A program made the translations under genes and the position numbers. Of a stretch of 64,000 nt of DNA, positions 9,070 through 16,261 are shown piece after piece. Under the pieces are notes generated by a model. The model saw nothing but the letters and a program-made list of their open reading frames with translations, had not been told where the DNA came from and did not search any database. Origin of the DNA: Agrococcus sp. SL85 (GTDB taxonomy: Bacteria > Actinomycetota > Actinomycetes > Actinomycetales > Microbacteriaceae). The stretch covers positions 2,108,001-2,172,000 of the forward strand of contig NZ_CP113066.1 of NCBI RefSeq assembly GCF_026625845.1, in the 5' to 3' direction. The first letter of the stretch is position 1; each line of letters begins with the position of its first letter.

Positions 9070-9851
9070 GCGACGTGCACCTCGCAGCCCGCGGCCTCGA
9101 GCGCCGCGGCGAGCGCGGGCTCCGGCGCGGCGTCGGTGAGCAGCACGTCGAGCGCGTCGAGCTCGGCGAAGCGCACGAGCGAGGTGCTGCCGAGCTTCGC
9201 GCCGTCGGCGAGCACCGCGACGCGCCGGCCGCTCGCGACGATCGCGGCCTTCACCGCGGCCTCGTCGGGGTCGGGGGTCGAGGCGCCATCGCCGTCGACG
9301 CCGTTCGTGCCGAGGATGACGACGTCGGGGCGGAGCGCCGCGATCGCGAGCACCGTCTGCGCGCCGACCGCCGCGCCCGTGACGTTGCGCATGCGGCCGC
9401 CGATGGCGTGCACCTCGATCGAGGGGTGCGCGGCGAGGATCTGCGCGATGCCGGGGGAGTGTGTGGCCACGACGAGGCGGGGCCCACCTGCCTGCGGCCA
9501 GGTGGCGACGAGCTCGTGGGCGAGCGCCGCGGTGGTCGTGCCGGCGTCGAGCAGCGCGCTCGTGGCGCCGAGGGCCAGGAGGCGCTGGCAGGCCAGGCGC
9601 GCGATGGCGCGCTTGCCCTCGGCGTTCGCGCCTTCGCGCTCGGCGACCGCGGTCTCGACGAGGCTGACGCGCCCGGCGCCGACGGCGCCGCCGTGCACGC
9701 GCCGCGCGATGCCCGCCTGCTCCAGCGCGTCGAGGTCGCGTCGCACGGTCTCGGTCGTGATCCCGAGGTCCTTGGCGAGCTCGGTGACGAGCACGCGGCC
9801 GTCGGCGCGGAGCCGCGACGCGATCTCGTCGCGACGCTGCAGGGCGAGCAT
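9066..9851 (-). CDS. fruR: DeoR-family transcriptional regulator of the fructose operon
   Basis: About 261 residues. The N-terminal winged HTH reads LVTELAKDLGITTETVRRDL followed by LEQAGIARRVHGGAV, the classical DeoR signature; the C-terminal sugar-phosphate sensor has LLDAGTTTAALA and LGTNGVDGDG. Such proteins sense fructose 1-phosphate or another sugar phosphate and repress their operon. I chose ATG 9851 (MLALQRRDEI) because GGAAG sits 5 bases upstream and it matches the family's usual start; ATG 9863 has no ribosome site. First gene of the operon, overlapping fruK by four bases. The AT-richer region upstream holds repeats that could be its operator. Confidence 0.9.
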   Translation of the reverse strand: MLALQRRDEIASRLRADGRVLVTELAKDLGITTETVRRDLDALEQAGIARRVHGGAVGAGRVSLVETAVAEREGANAEGKRAIARLACQRLLALGATSALLDAGTTTAALAHELVATWPQAGGPRLVVATHSPGIAQILAAHPSIEVHAIGGRMRNVTGAAVGAQTVLAIAALRPDVVILGTNGVDGDGASTPDPDEAAVKAAIVASGRRVAVLADGAKLGSTSLVRFAELDALDVLLTDAAPEPALAAALEAAGCEVHVA

Positions 9852-9863
9852 CGGTGCTTCCAT

Positions 9864-9924
9864 GACGCAGACGATACGACATGAACGCAGATGAAACAAG
9901 ACAAAGACAGAAGTAAACGCAGAT
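9864..9924. promoter_or_regulatory. Candidate fruR-fruK-fruA operator repeats
   Basis: Three direct copies of (A/G)ACGCAGA occur at about 9864, 9885 and 9917, the last two extended to (G/A)AACGCAGAT, in a locally A-rich stretch upstream of fruR. They could be binding sites for FruR. The regulator assignment is inference from position only. Confidence 0.4.
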
Positions 9925-9971
9925 CCAGCGCGTCTGCGCGGCCGGTCGCGCCGATCCGCCGCCGCACGCAG

Positions 9972-10000
9972 CAGCGCCCCGGCCGAGGGCCGGGGCGCTG
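9972..10000. terminator. Hairpin terminator downstream of ppgK
   Basis: A perfect 13-bp stem, CAGCGCCCCGGCC with GGCCGGGGCGCTG, and a GAG loop. It lies about 20 bases after the ppgK stop in transcription direction and upstream of the fru promoter region. Confidence 0.8.
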
Positions 10001-10021
10001 GAGGGGCTGCGTGCGCTGAGG

Positions 10022-10789
10022 TCAGACCCCGCGCGCGAGCGCGGCCGCGCCGATGATCCCCGCGTTGTTGCGGAGCATCGCCGGCACGATGGGCGTCTCG
10101 AGCTGCAGCAGCGGCAGGAACTCGTCGGAGGACTTCGAGACGCCGCCGCCGACCACGAAGAGGTCGGGGGAGAAGAGGAACTCGAGGTGGCTGTAGTAGC
10201 GCTGCAGGCGCGCGGCCCACGCCTCCCAGCTGAGCCCCTCGGTCTCGCGCGCCTTGTTCGAGGCGCGGCGCTCGGCGATCTCGCCGTCGAGCTCGAGGTG
10301 CCCGAGCTCGGCGTTGGGGATGAGGGCGCCGTGGTAGATCAGCGCGCCGCCGATGCCCGTGCCGAGCGTCGTCATGACGACGAGGCCGTTCGCCTCCTTC
10401 GCCGCGCCGTAGTGGTCCTCGGCGAAGCCCGCGGCGTCGGCGTCGTTCACGAAGTGGATGTCGCGGCCGAGCGCCTGCTCGAAGAGCCGCTCCGCCTCGA
10501 GCCCGATCCACGCCTTGGAGACGTTCGACGCGCTCATGGTGCGGCCCTTGCGGACGATCGCGGGGAACGTCACGCCGATGGGGGTGTCGTCCTCGATGTC
10601 GAGCATGCCCACGAGCTCCACGACGACGTCGCGGATCGCATCGGGCTCGCCGCCCGCGGGGGTCGGGATCTTCACGCGGTCGCTGAGCAGCTCGCCGGTC
10701 TTCACGTCGACGAGGGCGGCCTTGACGCCCGTCCCGCCGATGTCGACGCCGACTGCCTGGTGCTTGGGCTTCGTCACCAGAGCATCCAA
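10022..10789 (-). CDS. ppgK: Polyphosphate glucokinase
   Basis: ROK-fold kinase of 255 residues that phosphorylates glucose using inorganic polyphosphate (and usually ATP), a trait typical of actinobacteria. The phosphate motif VGVDIGGTGVKAALVD lies near residues 13-28, the catalytic region is FVNDADAAGFAE, and the second phosphate loop reads TTLGTGIGGALI. The tail LRNNAGIIGAAALA is also typical. The start is uncertain by five codons: ATG 10789 gives the longest protein, while GTG 10774 (VTKPKHQAVG) has a weak TTGGAT box 6 nt upstream and would be leaderless. Single-gene unit between map and the fru operon. Confidence 0.93.
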   Translation of the reverse strand: MDALVTKPKHQAVGVDIGGTGVKAALVDVKTGELLSDRVKIPTPAGGEPDAIRDVVVELVGMLDIEDDTPIGVTFPAIVRKGRTMSASNVSKAWIGLEAERLFEQALGRDIHFVNDADAAGFAEDHYGAAKEANGLVVMTTLGTGIGGALIYHGALIPNAELGHLELDGEIAERRASNKARETEGLSWEAWAARLQRYYSHLEFLFSPDLFVVGGGVSKSSDEFLPLLQLETPIVPAMLRNNAGIIGAAALARGV

Positions 10790-10820
10790 CCACGTCCCGG
10801 ATGCGCCGGGAGACCGCCGC

Positions 10821-11687
10821 TCAGGAGGGCAGGGTGAGGATCTCGGCGCCCGTCTCGCGCACGACGATCGTGTGCTCGAACTGGGCCGTGATCGAGCGGT
10901 CGCGCGTGACGACCGTCCAGTCGTCGGCCCACATGTCCCACTCGTGGGTGCCCAGCGTGAGCATCGGCTCGATCGTGAAGACCATGCCCGGCTGGATGAC
11001 GTCGTCGTACCGGTCGGTGTCGTAGTGGGGGATGATGAGGCCCGAGTGGAACGACGTGCCCACGCCGTGACCGGTGAAGTCGCGCACGACGCCGTAGCCG
11101 AAGCGGTTCGCGTACATCTCGATCGCGCGGCCGATCACGTTCACGCGCCGGCCCGGCATCGCGGCCTTGATGCCGCGCTGCAGCGCGAGCTCGGTGCGCT
11201 CGACGAGCTGCGCGACCTCGTCGCTCGCCTGCCCGACGACGAAGGTGCGGTTGGAGTCGCCGTGCACGCCGTCGAGGTAGGCGGTGATGTCGATGTTGAC
11301 GACGTCGCCCTCGGCGAGCGCGGTGTCGTCGGGGATGCCGTGGCAGATCACCTCGTTGACGCTCGTGCAGCTCGACTTCGGGAAGCCTCGGTAGCCGAGC
11401 GTCGACGGGTACGCGCCCGCCGCCACGACCACCTCGTGCCCGATCGCGTCCAGCTCGTCGGTCGTGATGCCGGGGCGCACGGCCGCGCCGACCGCCGCGA
11501 TCGCGTCGGCGGCGACCCGCCCCGCCGCGCGGATGCGGTCGATGGTCGGCTCGTCGTAGACGTCGCCGCCGACGTGCTTCGCGGGGCCGGGGCGGCCCAC
11601 GTACTCCGGGCGCGCGATCGAGCGCGGCACCGGCCGCTCGGGGCCGATCCGGCCGGGGATGAGGTGACCGCTCGCGTCCTTGGGCAT
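10821..11687 (-). CDS. map: Methionine aminopeptidase, type I with N-terminal extension
   Basis: Removes the initiator methionine from nascent proteins; dinuclear metal enzyme. About 288 residues. The five metal ligands are visible in order: D in VVNIDITAY, D in VHGDSNRTF, H in FTGHGVGTSF, E in FTIEPML and E in QFEHTIVV. The first 40 residues, PGRIGPERPVPRSIARPEY, form the proline-rich extension of the actinobacterial MapB class. I start at ATG 11687 because a TAGGAT box ends 7 nt upstream; the ATG at 11696 lies inside that box. Divergent from the small gene whose 5' end is now the left attachment site. Confidence 0.94.
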   Translation of the reverse strand: MPKDASGHLIPGRIGPERPVPRSIARPEYVGRPGPAKHVGGDVYDEPTIDRIRAAGRVAADAIAAVGAAVRPGITTDELDAIGHEVVVAAGAYPSTLGYRGFPKSSCTSVNEVICHGIPDDTALAEGDVVNIDITAYLDGVHGDSNRTFVVGQASDEVAQLVERTELALQRGIKAAMPGRRVNVIGRAIEMYANRFGYGVVRDFTGHGVGTSFHSGLIIPHYDTDRYDDVIQPGMVFTIEPMLTLGTHEWDMWADDWTVVTRDRSITAQFEHTIVVRETGAEILTLPS

Positions 11688-11694
11688 GCGATCC

Positions 11695-11700
11695 ATCCTA
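11695..11700 (-). promoter_or_regulatory. Candidate -10 box (TAGGAT) of map
   Basis: TAGGAT on the minus strand, 7 nt before ATG 11687. This favours the second ATG as a leaderless start. Confidence 0.5.
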
Positions 11701-11748
11701 GGAGCGCGCGTCCGGGTGCCTCACGGAGCGCCGGGCTAGCATCCCCGC

Positions 11749-11780
11749 ATGAACGCTGCCGAGTACTGGTACAACCTCGA
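11749..11780 (+). repeat. Left attachment site (attL core)
   Basis: 32-bp perfect copy of 20119-20150. It is the first 32 bases of the coding start of the small conserved gene that is complete at the right end. Downstream the frame runs into element DNA and stops after 11 codons (TAG 11782-11784). A TAGCAT box (11737-11742) 6 nt before the ATG looks like the original leaderless promoter of the interrupted gene. Confidence 0.9.
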
Positions 11781-11793
11781 CTAGGCCCGGAAA

Positions 11794-12897
11794 TCAGCCG
11801 GATTCGGCGGTGCGGTCCGCAGGGAGTCCGCGAGACTCGCGCATCATGCCCGCTGCAGCCGCCCTCGTCTTGTCCTCCGCGGACGGCCAGAGGTGGCTGT
11901 AGGTGTTGAGCGTCGTGCTCGCCTTCGCGTGTCCGAGCGCGCGCTGCACGGTCACGACGTCGCAGCCGGCGGCGATGAGGCCGGAGGCGTAGAAGTGCCG
12001 GAGGTCGTGGAGTCGGAAGCGCTCGAGCGCGAGCTCGTCGAGGAGACGCCGCCAGCGGTTGCCCACGGCATCCTGGAGGGGCGGCTCGCCGGTCTTCGCC
12101 ATGAAGAGCCACTGCTCGCTGCCGCGCACGCCGACGTGCTCGACGTGCCAGGCGATCATCTCGACGAGCTCGTCGGGGAGCGAGACGGTGCGCTCGCTGC
12201 CGTGCTTCGGTGGCGTCGCCTGCACGGCGCCCGTCTCGTCGCGCTGGATCTGTCGCTGGACGTGCAGCTGTCGTCGGAGGAAGTCGACGTCGCCCAACTG
12301 CACGCCGGACGTCTCCCCAACGCGGAGGCCGGCGAACGCGCAAAGCGCGACGTAGAGCCGGAACCACTCCGGGGCACCGTCGACCACACGCCAGACGGTC
12401 TCGGGCGCGGGGATGGTCATCGCGTGTTCGCGGCGACGGAGGCGGGGGAGCGGGACGCCCTCGGCGGGGTCCTCGGCGAGCGCTCGATCGCGGACGGCGG
12501 CGCGCAGCATCGCGCGCACGTTCATCACGCGCGTGCGGATCGTCGACGGCGCGAGGCCCGCCTGAACCATGGACTTGACCCACGCCTCGACGTGCGACCG
12601 GCGCAGAGACGCGAGCGGGCGGTCGGAGAACGTGCAGGAAGTGAGCGCCCGCCGCATCGCGACGTGCGTGCCGGTCGCCCACAGTTGGCGCTGTGACCAG
12701 TCGTCGTAGAACTCCTCGAGCGTCGTGCGTGCCTTGGAGGGGTCGACGTAGCGGCCGGTGACGATGCTCGCGGTGACCTCGTCGAGCCATCGCTGCGCGT
12801 CGATCTTCCGCGGGAAGTGCCGGGCATGATCTCGGCCGTCAGCATCGCGGTAGCGAGCGCGCCAAGAGCCGTTCGGGCGCTTCTGCACGTTCGACAT
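11794..12897 (-). CDS. int: Tyrosine recombinase (phage-type integrase)
   Basis: Site-specific recombinase of about 367 residues. The N-terminal arm-binding region reads MSNVQKRPNGSWRARYRDAD; a SAM-like core-binding domain is at about 60-150; the catalytic domain follows. Catalytic residues seen: Arg in FAGLRVGE, Lys region TPPKHGSERTV, RLHDLRHFYASG (His-x-x-Arg), LGHAKASTT (His) and the nucleophile Tyr in LNTYSHLW. ATG 12897 has GGAGGAG about 7 bases upstream; longer in-frame starts overlap the repressor gene. Its 3' end reaches to within 14 bp of the attL core, the usual integrase position. It is co-directional with the repressor, four bases away, so the repressor promoter probably drives both. 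Confidence 0.94.
   Translation of the reverse strand: MSNVQKRPNGSWRARYRDADGRDHARHFPRKIDAQRWLDEVTASIVTGRYVDPSKARTTLEEFYDDWSQRQLWATGTHVAMRRALTSCTFSDRPLASLRRSHVEAWVKSMVQAGLAPSTIRTRVMNVRAMLRAAVRDRALAEDPAEGVPLPRLRRREHAMTIPAPETVWRVVDGAPEWFRLYVALCAFAGLRVGETSGVQLGDVDFLRRQLHVQRQIQRDETGAVQATPPKHGSERTVSLPDELVEMIAWHVEHVGVRGSEQWLFMAKTGEPPLQDAVGNRWRRLLDELALERFRLHDLRHFYASGLIAAGCDVVTVQRALGHAKASTTLNTYSHLWPSAEDKTRAAAAGMMRESRGLPADRTAESG
11811..11831 (+). repeat. Left arm-type repeat, 21 bp
   Basis: TGCGGTCCGCAGGGAGTCCGC, an exact match to 20006-20026. It contains GTCCGC twice as a direct repeat. It lies 30 bp inside attL, within the 3' end of the integrase gene. The position near each end suggests an integrase arm-binding site. 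Confidence 0.6.
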
Positions 12898-12901
12898 CGG
12901 T

Positions 12902-13576
12902 CTACTCCTCCCGCGCCGTCTGGATGCGCTCGCGGTCGAGCGCGGAGTTGTCGCTGCCGCGGTAGAGAGTCGAGCGCAGGTACGAGCCGGTGTGCGGCTC
13001 CACAGCGGCGGGCTCGTTGCTGCGGTCGCGCCGCAGAACGGCCGCGAAGAGCTCAATGGGGTCTCGCTCGTCGTCCAGCGCTGGGGCGTCACTGTGATTG
13101 AGCTCGTATCGGGCGGCGACGTCCAACGGACCGTCGTTCATCAGCGACATGACTCGGCCTGCCATGGAGTCCCCCTTCGTCTGCGTGTCTGCTTCCTCGG
13201 GGTTGAGGATGAGGTCGTCTGCCGCGAACGCGAGCTCGAGTCGCAGGCGGTTGTACTCCTCCATCTGGTCAATCAGCTGGTCGCGCATCGCCTCGAGCCG
13301 CGAAGCCGCTCGCGACACCTGAGTTCCGAGCTTCACGCCAGGCGCGAGCATCGAGCTCAATTGCGTCCCGAGGGCGTTCGCCAGCGCGACGGCCTCGTCC
13401 AGCCGCGGCGTCCGGCCGCCGCTCTCGAGTCGTGAGAGCCCGGACGCGTCGATTTGCAGTCCGTCGTCGACGAGGCGCGCTGCGAGCGCTCTCTGGCTGA
13501 GACCCAGGTCGCTCCGCGCTGCGGCGACCGCGGCTCCGAAATTGCGTCCGACGTGGTCGTAGTTCGACTGCTGCAC
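12902..13576 (-). CDS. XRE/CI-type repressor of the integrated element
   Basis: About 224 residues. The N-terminal helix-turn-helix reads DLGLSQRALAARLVDDGLQI with IDASGLSRLESGGRTPRLDEAVALANALG, a Cro/CI fold; a helical region (about 90-135) may serve for dimerisation; no peptidase-type autocleavage domain is obvious. I start at GTG 13576, which follows a TACGAT -10 by 6 nt, so the mRNA would be leaderless; TTG 13612 gives a longer frame but lies in the operator. Together with the divergent excisionase this is a lysogeny-type switch. The integrase follows after four bases. Confidence 0.85.
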   Translation of the reverse strand: MQQSNYDHVGRNFGAAVAAARSDLGLSQRALAARLVDDGLQIDASGLSRLESGGRTPRLDEAVALANALGTQLSSMLAPGVKLGTQVSRAASRLEAMRDQLIDQMEEYNRLRLELAFAADDLILNPEEADTQTKGDSMAGRVMSLMNDGPLDVAARYELNHSDAPALDDERDPIELFAAVLRRDRSNEPAAVEPHTGSYLRSTLYRGSDNSALDRERIQTAREE

Positions 13577-13582
13577 GCTCGC

Positions 13583-13612
13583 ATCGTAGTGCGCCTTGAC
13601 AACACTCGACAA
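13583..13612 (-). promoter_or_regulatory. Repressor promoter (leftward) of the switch
   Basis: TTGTCG (13612-13607), an 18-bp spacer, then TACGAT (13588-13583), 6 nt before GTG 13576. Its -35 shares bases with the opposite promoter's -35 region. Confidence 0.65.
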
Positions 13613-13625
13613 CCGAATCTACGAT
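13596..13625 (+). promoter_or_regulatory. Excisionase/early operon promoter (rightward) with operator
   Basis: Consensus-like TTGACA (13596-13601), an 18-bp spacer and TACGAT (13620-13625). The 17-bp imperfect dyad TTGACAACACTCGACAA (13596-13612) covers the -35 of both divergent promoters and is the best candidate for the repressor operator. Confidence 0.7.
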
Positions 13626-13671
13626 GCATGCACACAACACGATGCAAGACTGCAACACACAGGAGGAACCG

Positions 13672-13857
13672 ATGGCGACTCGACTGCTGACCGTCAGCGA
13701 GGTGGCGGCGCGGCTCAACCGCAGCGTCCAAGCGATCCGCTGGCAGATGCACAAGGGCGAGCTCAAGTTCGGCACGGTGGCAGGCAGACGGGTGATGCGC
13801 GAGTCCGACCTCGAGGCGTACATCGATGCGGCATTCGAAACCGAGGCGGCGTCGTGA
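13672..13857 (+). CDS. xis: Excisionase-like MerR-type HTH protein
   Basis: 61 residues, almost entirely one winged-helix DNA-binding domain: LLTVSEVAARLNRSVQAIRWQMHKGELKFGTVAGRRVMRESDLEAYID. This is the helix-turn-helix/excisionase type that bends DNA at attachment sites. ATG 13672 has AGGAGG 5 bases upstream; an in-frame ATG at 13624 lacks one. First gene of the rightward operon, opposite the repressor. Its stop overlaps the next start in GTGA. Confidence 0.85.
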   Translation: MATRLLTVSEVAARLNRSVQAIRWQMHKGELKFGTVAGRRVMRESDLEAYIDAAFETEAAS

Positions 13858-14237
13858 TTGAGGCGCTGACGGAGAAGGCCCCCGCCGAGGTGAAGGTCGG
13901 CGAGGGCCAGGAGAACGCACCTGCTGAGGCAACGAATCTCGCTGAGATCGTACCGGCGTGCGAGTCGCGCTGGCACAGCGAGGACCACGAGGGACATGGC
14001 CCCGGCAATGCGACGCACGCCGTGTTAGTCGAGTGTCCCTGGCGCTGCAGCGAGCCGCGCTGGGTGCTCCTCTGCGCCGGCAAGGTCAGCGCGACGCTCG
14101 TCCGGGCGGCTCTCGGTCGATCGGTGCGCTGCGCCCGGTGCGACCGCTCCGCCGGTGTGTGGTCGTTCTGGGCCCGCCTGGTCTCGCTCGCTTCGCTCGA
14201 GGTCGTCGCGGCGCGGCCTGACGGGCGGACGCGATGA
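13854..14237 (+). CDS. Hypothetical cysteine-containing protein of the element
   Basis: 127 residues, not recognised. It begins with GTG overlapping the xis stop (GTGA), so it is translationally coupled. The acidic, alanine-rich N-terminus is followed by a segment with seven cysteines, among them ECPWRC and RCARCDRS, spaced like a possible metal-binding knuckle. It ends in ATGA with the next gene. Expressed with the early operon; function unknown. Confidence 0.6.
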   Translation: MIEALTEKAPAEVKVGEGQENAPAEATNLAEIVPACESRWHSEDHEGHGPGNATHAVLVECPWRCSEPRWVLLCAGKVSATLVRAALGRSVRCARCDRSAGVWSFWARLVSLASLEVVAARPDGRTR

Positions 14238-14617
14238 GCGTCGAGGGGGTCGGCTACCGCGTCGGCCCGCGAGGCGAGTCCCAGCCCGTCGTCCAGTACA
14301 GCGACGCGCTCATCCCGCCCGTCCCAGAGCGGAGCGCTCCGGGCGCGCTGCTCGGACCTGGGGCGATTGTCACCAGTCGGCACCTCTCGGGGCGCGGTTC
14401 GTTCGTGCTGCAGGGCTTCGAGCGCGACGGCGAGCTGCGGCGCGCGGTCCTCGTGCCGCTCGGAGTGGCGGCCGAGCTCGCGCCCGGTGTCGAGGCGCCA
14501 GCCGAGCATCGCCACCTGGTCGCGCCGACATCGCTCGAGCCATCACCGTGGGCCGTCGTGCCGACGGCGAAGGGATCGAACCGAGGAGGCGCTCTTGCCC
14601 GACAGCAGACTGCCTGA
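14234..14617 (+). CDS. Hypothetical protein of the element
   Basis: 127 residues, not recognised. Start ATG 14234 overlaps the preceding stop by four bases (ATGA). The sequence is proline- and glycine-rich at the N-terminus, with a central beta-like stretch (GRGSFVLQGFERDGELRRAV) and no transmembrane segment. It overlaps the next gene by 23 bases. Existence is supported by the chain of coupled overlaps rather than by homology. Confidence 0.55.
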   Translation: MSVEGVGYRVGPRGESQPVVQYSDALIPPVPERSAPGALLGPGAIVTSRHLSGRGSFVLQGFERDGELRRAVLVPLGVAAELAPGVEAPAEHRHLVAPTSLEPSPWAVVPTAKGSNRGGALARQQTA

Positions 14618-15137
14618 CCGGTGGCTGCACGACGTCGATCTGATGACTCTCTCGCCGGCCGCGTGGCAGTTCTTCACCGTCGCGCTCATGTTCTGCAACG
14701 CGCGTGAAAGCGATGGTTCGCTCCGCGACGCCGAGCTCCGCATGCTGCCGATCGACCCGCGACCCGAGGCGATCGCCGAAGTCGTCGCGACCGGCCGCAT
14801 CCAGCGAACCGAGGGTGGCTACCAGTTCGTCGGCTGGGACAAGTCCCTGGGGCAGACCGCCGCGGCCGCACTGGAAGCCCGTCGAGACGCGAACCGGGCT
14901 CGACAGGCAGCCAAGCGTGCACGCGACGCGCGAGCCGCTGAGAGCGCGCCGGTCACCCGTGAGTCACGGGCGCCGTCACGGCGTGATTCACGCATGACGC
15001 CTAAGGAGAGGACAAGGCAAGGCCAGGACGAGGAAGCGACAGCAACCACGGGCTGGCCGACCGCGACTCCCGGCAGCGGCAGCACCTTCCCCCTCCCGCC
15101 CTACGACGGCACCGACCCCCGAAAGGACGCAGCATGA
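14595..15137 (+). CDS. Phage-type replication/helix-turn-helix-like protein
   Basis: About 180 residues starting at TTG 14595, chosen because GAGGAGG (14583-14589) stands 5 bases upstream. The N-terminal region LPDRWLHDVDLMTLSPAAWQFF resembles the winged-helix start of replication-associated proteins common in actinophages and small islands. The middle is a charged helix (ALEARRDANRARQAAKRARDAR) and the tail is low-complexity. A role in element replication is inferred from type and position only. Confidence 0.55.
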   Translation: MPDSRLPDRWLHDVDLMTLSPAAWQFFTVALMFCNARESDGSLRDAELRMLPIDPRPEAIAEVVATGRIQRTEGGYQFVGWDKSLGQTAAAALEARRDANRARQAAKRARDARAAESAPVTRESRAPSRRDSRMTPKERTRQGQDEEATATTGWPTATPGSGSTFPLPPYDGTDPRKDAA

Positions 15138-15376
15138 CCACCGCCACCCTCAGCTCGATTGGAGACCGGCTCGACGCCGCTCGCCGCGACCTCGGCATGA
15201 CCTGGCCCGACCTCGCCGTGGCCACGCAGATGACCGAGCCGATCCTGCGCCGCAGACTCCACCGGCCCGCCGGCATGACGCTCGCGGAGCTCGACGTGAT
15301 CGCGCGAGCGCTCGACGTCGTGCCGGCGAGGCTCTTCGGTGAGGTCGGCCGCCCCACGGAATTGCCGCATGGCTGA
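15134..15376 (+). CDS. Small XRE-like helix-turn-helix protein
   Basis: 80 residues. RLDAARRDLGMTWPDLAVATQ, MTEPILRRRLHRPAGMTLAELDVIARALDV and the ending PARLFGE follow the layout of a Cro/CI helix-turn-helix. ATG 15134 overlaps the previous stop in ATGA. It could be a Cro-like regulator or an activator in the early operon. Confidence 0.7.
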   Translation: MTTATLSSIGDRLDAARRDLGMTWPDLAVATQMTEPILRRRLHRPAGMTLAELDVIARALDVVPARLFGEVGRPTELPHG

Positions 15377-15590
15377 GGTGCTCTACCTCGTGATCCCGCC
15401 CGGGGAGACCTCGGAGCGGCAGATGGTCGTCAACCACCCGTGGACGGGACCCACGACGACCATGGCGCCGAACATCAAGGTCATCTGGGCGCCGCTCATG
15501 ATCAACCCCTCTAGCGGCGAGCTCGCCCACGGTTGGGACCAGTGGCGTCTCGACGGCGGTGTCCTCTACCAGGTGCGAGCGAAGTCATGA
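15369..15590 (+). CDS. Small hypothetical protein
   Basis: 73 residues, starting with ATG 15369, overlapping the preceding gene by eight bases. It is not recognised and has no obvious domain; aromatic residues (HPWTGPTTTMAPNIKVIWAP, DQWRLDGGVLYQV) suggest a small beta-rich fold. Last gene before the hairpin at 15629-15658. Confidence 0.55.
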   Translation: MAEVLYLVIPPGETSERQMVVNHPWTGPTTTMAPNIKVIWAPLMINPSSGELAHGWDQWRLDGGVLYQVRAKS

Positions 15591-15628
15591 CCGGCGAGCA
15601 CTAGCGCGCCAGCGGCCCGGGAAGAGAT

Positions 15629-15658
15629 GTGGCCCGGTCGCTGCATCGACCGGGCCAC
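15629..15658 (+). terminator. Hairpin terminator ending the early operon
   Basis: A perfect 12-bp stem, GTGGCCCGGTCG with CGACCGGGCCAC, and a six-base loop. It separates the early genes from the capsid unit. Confidence 0.75.
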
Positions 15659-15716
15659 CACTGATCCTCAAGGAGGTGCTCCAAGCCTCCCACACCCCAC
15701 CCACACGGAGGCCACC

Positions 15717-16013
15717 ATGACCGATGATCCGACACCCACTGACGACCCCGCGATCGTGCTCCTCGCCCTCCGCATCGTCGACGCCACCCGGCTCGATGAT
15801 CAGTCGGCGTTGCGACGCGCTCTCCTCGATGCGATCGAGTCGCGCCAGACAGCATCCGTGCTCCGGTCGATCGCGGCGCTCGCGGCCGAGCTCGTGCGAG
15901 CGCTGCCCGACGCCGACGAGCGCATGGCGAGATGGCTGCTCGCGACCGACCTCGAGATCCCCGCCCGCGACACCCCGCCCGACGCCAATGCGTCGACGCC
16001 GGATCGCCGATAG
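15717..16013 (+). CDS. Hypothetical helical protein upstream of capsid gene
   Basis: 98 residues, mostly predicted alpha-helix (DDPAIVLLALRIVDATRL, RRALLDAIESRQTASVLRSI, ALAAELVRALPDADERMARW). Not recognised. ATG 15717 has CGGAGG a few bases upstream. Its place just before the capsid gene would suit a scaffold, capsid-size or packaging-redirecting factor, as satellites often encode such helpers, but this is only inference. Confidence 0.6.
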   Translation: MTDDPTPTDDPAIVLLALRIVDATRLDDQSALRRALLDAIESRQTASVLRSIAALAAELVRALPDADERMARWLLATDLEIPARDTPPDANASTPDRR

Positions 16014-16065
16014 ACTCGAACCAACGTTCGAAGCGACGTCGCAACCGGCAGCCAGCACCGAGGAG

Positions 16066-16170
16066 CCCCACGGGGCCAAGGCGCTCGACTCCCCACGGGG
16101 ACCTGCACACCGGCCGACCAGCCCGAACGCGAGTGACGGCGTAGATCCGAAGCCGCCCACCCCCACGGGG
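16066..16170. repeat. Three copies of the palindromic motif CCCCACGGGG in the capsid leader
   Basis: Copies at 16066-16075, 16091-16100 and 16161-16170 in the 248-bp gap before the capsid gene. Each can form a tiny hairpin. No other gene is seen in the gap. Possible protein- or RNA-binding sites; function unknown. Confidence 0.5.
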
Positions 16171-16261
16171 GCCAGGGCCGCGAGCGCATCCGCCACGAGT
16201 CGCGGAACCCTCTCGCCGTGCGTCCGCGCGGCGGATTCCAGTCACTCTCAGGAGACACCAC

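Noticed and set aside
16066..16170. Short CRISPR-like repeats before the capsid gene
   Set aside because: Only three 10-bp palindromes with unequal spacing.
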